From JAGVVZ01 sp964372465 (GTDB taxonomy: Archaea; Aenigmatarchaeota; Aenigmatarchaeia; CG10238-14), in assembly GCA_964372465.1 (NCBI GenBank), contig CAYJRA010000004.1, forward strand, positions 1 to 60,714: 60,714 nt of DNA, given 5' to 3'. A program made the position numbers and the translations under genes. Below the pieces are notes generated by a model that searched no databases, was not told where the DNA came from, and saw only the letters and a list, made by a program, of their open reading frames with translations. This document shows, in pieces, positions 59,328 through 60,714 of this stretch. Position 1 is the first letter of the stretch. Each line of letters opens with the position of its first letter.

Positions 59328-59915
59328 TCATTCAAACAATTTTAATATTTCTTCGGCACCTTTTTCTGCGTGTTCAAGAGGATAATTTTCTTTGCCGCTT
59401 ATTTTTAATATCTTTAATGTCGCGCCGCTTATTCCAGAAGCTATAAAAGAGTATCTTAACTGTATATACTGCTCTTTCATTACTCCCTCTAGAGTCAATT
59501 CAGCACTTCTTTTCCTTCCCATTTCTTTCAGATCTTTCAGTCTTCTTTCTAAAATAATTTTCGGATCATAATCTAAGACGACAATTGTATTGGGTTTTAT
59601 TTTTTCCAATGCGAACAAAGGTAATCCAGGATAATATCCTTCTTTTTTTGTTAAAAAGGAGTGTGTATCGATTATAACGTTTTTGTGTTTTTCCAGATCT
59701 TTTGCCAGCTCTGTAAACACCTTCTCATGAATACTTATGTAGTCTTCTGCTTTCACTCTCAAGTCAAACTCGTCTCTCTTCAATCCCCGTTTCTCGAAAA
59801 CCTTCAGAAAATAATTTCCAGCATTCAGGATTTTTATGTCGGGCCTTTTTTTCGTGACGAAACTCAATGTAGTTGTTTTCCCAGAGCCTTTCAATCCTAC
59901 CACTATTAGTTTCAT
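59328..59915 (-). CDS. adkA: Archaeal adenylate kinase
   Basis: The 195-aa P-loop protein starts MKLIVVGLKGSGKTTTLSF and carries the AdkA signatures VIIDTHSFLTKKEGYYPGLPLFALEKIKPNTIVVLDYDP and ILERRLKD, ending YPLEHAEKGAEEILKL. It interconverts ATP, AMP and ADP, which matters here because AMP comes from the aminoacyl-tRNA synthetases. Confidence 0.9.
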   Translation of the reverse strand: MKLIVVGLKGSGKTTTLSFVTKKRPDIKILNAGNYFLKVFEKRGLKRDEFDLRVKAEDYISIHEKVFTELAKDLEKHKNVIIDTHSFLTKKEGYYPGLPLFALEKIKPNTIVVLDYDPKIILERRLKDLKEMGRKRSAELTLEGVMKEQYIQLRYSFIASGISGATLKILKISGKENYPLEHAEKGAEEILKLFE

Positions 59916-59998
59916 GCTATCAATATTGATTTGTCATTTATAAAAATTTTCTTTATTTAACACTATTTTAATAATAAAAACCATTTTACATTGATGAT

Positions 59999-60610
59999 AT
60001 GCCACTAGTTGTAATAGAAGGACTTGATGGGGCAGGAGGAGAGACACACTCTAATTTTTTGAGAAATTGGTTTACCAAAAAAGGATTGAAAAATATAAGA
60101 ATAGAATCACCGAACCTTTCCACGCCCATAGGTCAGGCTTATGATAGATATCTTCACGAAAAATTCGGTATGGACGCAGATGCAATATTTCTTTTGTGTG
60201 CTTGTGATGTAATTATGAACATGTCTTTGATTGAAAAAGCAAAAAAAGAAAATTTTTTTGTCATAGCGGATAGGTATATAACATCTACAGTAGCATACCA
60301 AGGAGCTAACAATTTCCCATTTGAAAAAGCTTTAAAGTTTATTGAGTTGATGGGATTTCCTGAGGCTGATGCTATATTATATATAGACATATCCCCTGAG
60401 ACAAGCATGAAGAGAAAACAAAAAGAGAAAGGAAGTTTAGACAAACACGAAAAAAATAAACAATTTTTGACAAATGTAAGGGAGTATTATATGAAAGAAA
60501 TTGAAAATAATGTTTTAGGTCAGTGGTTTGTAATAGACGGAGAGAGAACAATTGAAGATATACAAAAGAATATCATAGAAATTTTATCGAAGAAATTAGG
60601 TATCAAGTAA
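59999..60610 (+). CDS. tmk: Thymidylate kinase with altered Walker A
   Basis: The 203-aa product is dTMP-kinase-like: VVIEGLDGAGGETHSNFLRNW, ESPNLSTPIGQ, VIADRYITSTVAYQG (DR[YH] motif), DAILYIDISPETSMKR. In the P-loop the usual GAGKST/TT is GAGGET, so the phosphate-binding Lys and the adjacent Ser/Thr are missing. This may be an archaeal lineage variant. It forms a thymidine salvage pair with tdk. Confidence 0.85.
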   Translation: MPLVVIEGLDGAGGETHSNFLRNWFTKKGLKNIRIESPNLSTPIGQAYDRYLHEKFGMDADAIFLLCACDVIMNMSLIEKAKKENFFVIADRYITSTVAYQGANNFPFEKALKFIELMGFPEADAILYIDISPETSMKRKQKEKGSLDKHEKNKQFLTNVREYYMKEIENNVLGQWFVIDGERTIEDIQKNIIEILSKKLGIK

Positions 60611-60672
60611 ATGATTTAAATTCTAAATGTATATAATAAAATGGATCAAATAGGTTATCTTAAAGTGGTTTT

Positions 60673-60714
60673 ATGTGGAGAACAGCTTTGTTATTGGGTT
60701 TGCTAACAGGAATA
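60673..60714 (+). CDS. Start of a membrane protein, truncated by window end
   Basis: The last 14 codons read MWRTALLLGLLTGI and run off the window. The hydrophobic start resembles that of HtpX-type membrane proteases, but so little is present that this is only a suggestion. A competing short frame from ATG 60641 ends at TAA before the window end. Confidence 0.3.
   Translation, partial: MWRTALLLGLLTGI

Overview
The window is AT-rich, densely packed archaeal DNA. It encodes RNA polymerase subunits N, K and P, ribosomal proteins eL18, uL13, uS9, eS19 and eL37, prefoldin beta, RNase P protein 4, archaeal-type adenylate kinase AdkA, an MBF1-type regulator, SepF, and five tRNA genes that all carry introns and lack an encoded CCA. 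Very short genes, leaderless promoters, an alanyl-tRNA synthetase without its C-terminal domain, a short histone-like protein and many unknown small membrane proteins suggest a DPANN-type archaeon. That lineage guess is inference; no marker here fixes the phylum.

Layout. 0-5 kb: tRNA-Thr(CGU), a radical-SAM homologue that has lost its iron-sulfur cysteines, a membrane-tethered winged-helix protein, and the S-layer gene with a paired-hairpin 5' leader. 5-14 kb: housekeeping genes (Pth2, a DJ-1 homologue without cysteine, DedA), tRNA-Gln, the two subunits of an ADP-forming acyl-CoA synthetase on opposite strands 4.5 kb apart, ornithine carbamoyltransferase, and small orphan genes. 14.5-20 kb: an MNT/HEPN toxin-antitoxin pair, RtcA, two orphan genes behind palindromic operators, an HD-GYP protein, a beta-CASP nuclease and tRNA-Gly. 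20.5-22.8 kb: the conserved eL18-uL13-uS9-RpoN-(membrane protein)-RpoK block, in which rpoN has no ATG, GTG or TTG start. 22.8-32.9 kb: a minus-strand run of TyrRS, AlaX, an amino-acid racemase with a synthetase-like partner next to a spurious assembly gap, a deoxyribosyltransferase-ribokinase fusion, a YbaK deacylase, an M29 aminopeptidase and AlaRS. 33-42 kb: a pre-ATP-grasp ligase and an IleRS interrupted by a 559-residue LAGLIDADG intein. 42-47 kb: SepF, UPF0147, prefoldin beta, RpoP, eL37, PDCD5, eS19 and Rnp4. 47-57 kb: secreted and surface proteins (PKD/CARDB protein, Cys-rich anchored protein, metalloprotease), a carboxypeptidase-like protein, tRNA-Thr(GGU), a Fe-S RecB-like nuclease, a short histone-fold protein and a GH1-like hydrolase. 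57-60.7 kb: tRNA-Met, a CuA cupredoxin lipoprotein, thymidine kinase, superoxide dismutase, AdkA and thymidylate kinase.

How the parts connect. Nucleotide salvage (thymidine kinase, thymidylate kinase, AdkA, deoxyribosyltransferase-ribokinase) and aminoacyl-tRNA quality control (AlaX, AlaRS editing domain, YbaK, Pth2) are well represented. The superoxide dismutase and the CuA cupredoxin share a 15-base promoter motif at almost the same distance from their starts, suggesting one oxygen- or copper-linked regulon. A second palindrome family (TTACTA-N5-TAGTAA type) sits in the promoters of several orphan genes and of the large PKD surface protein.
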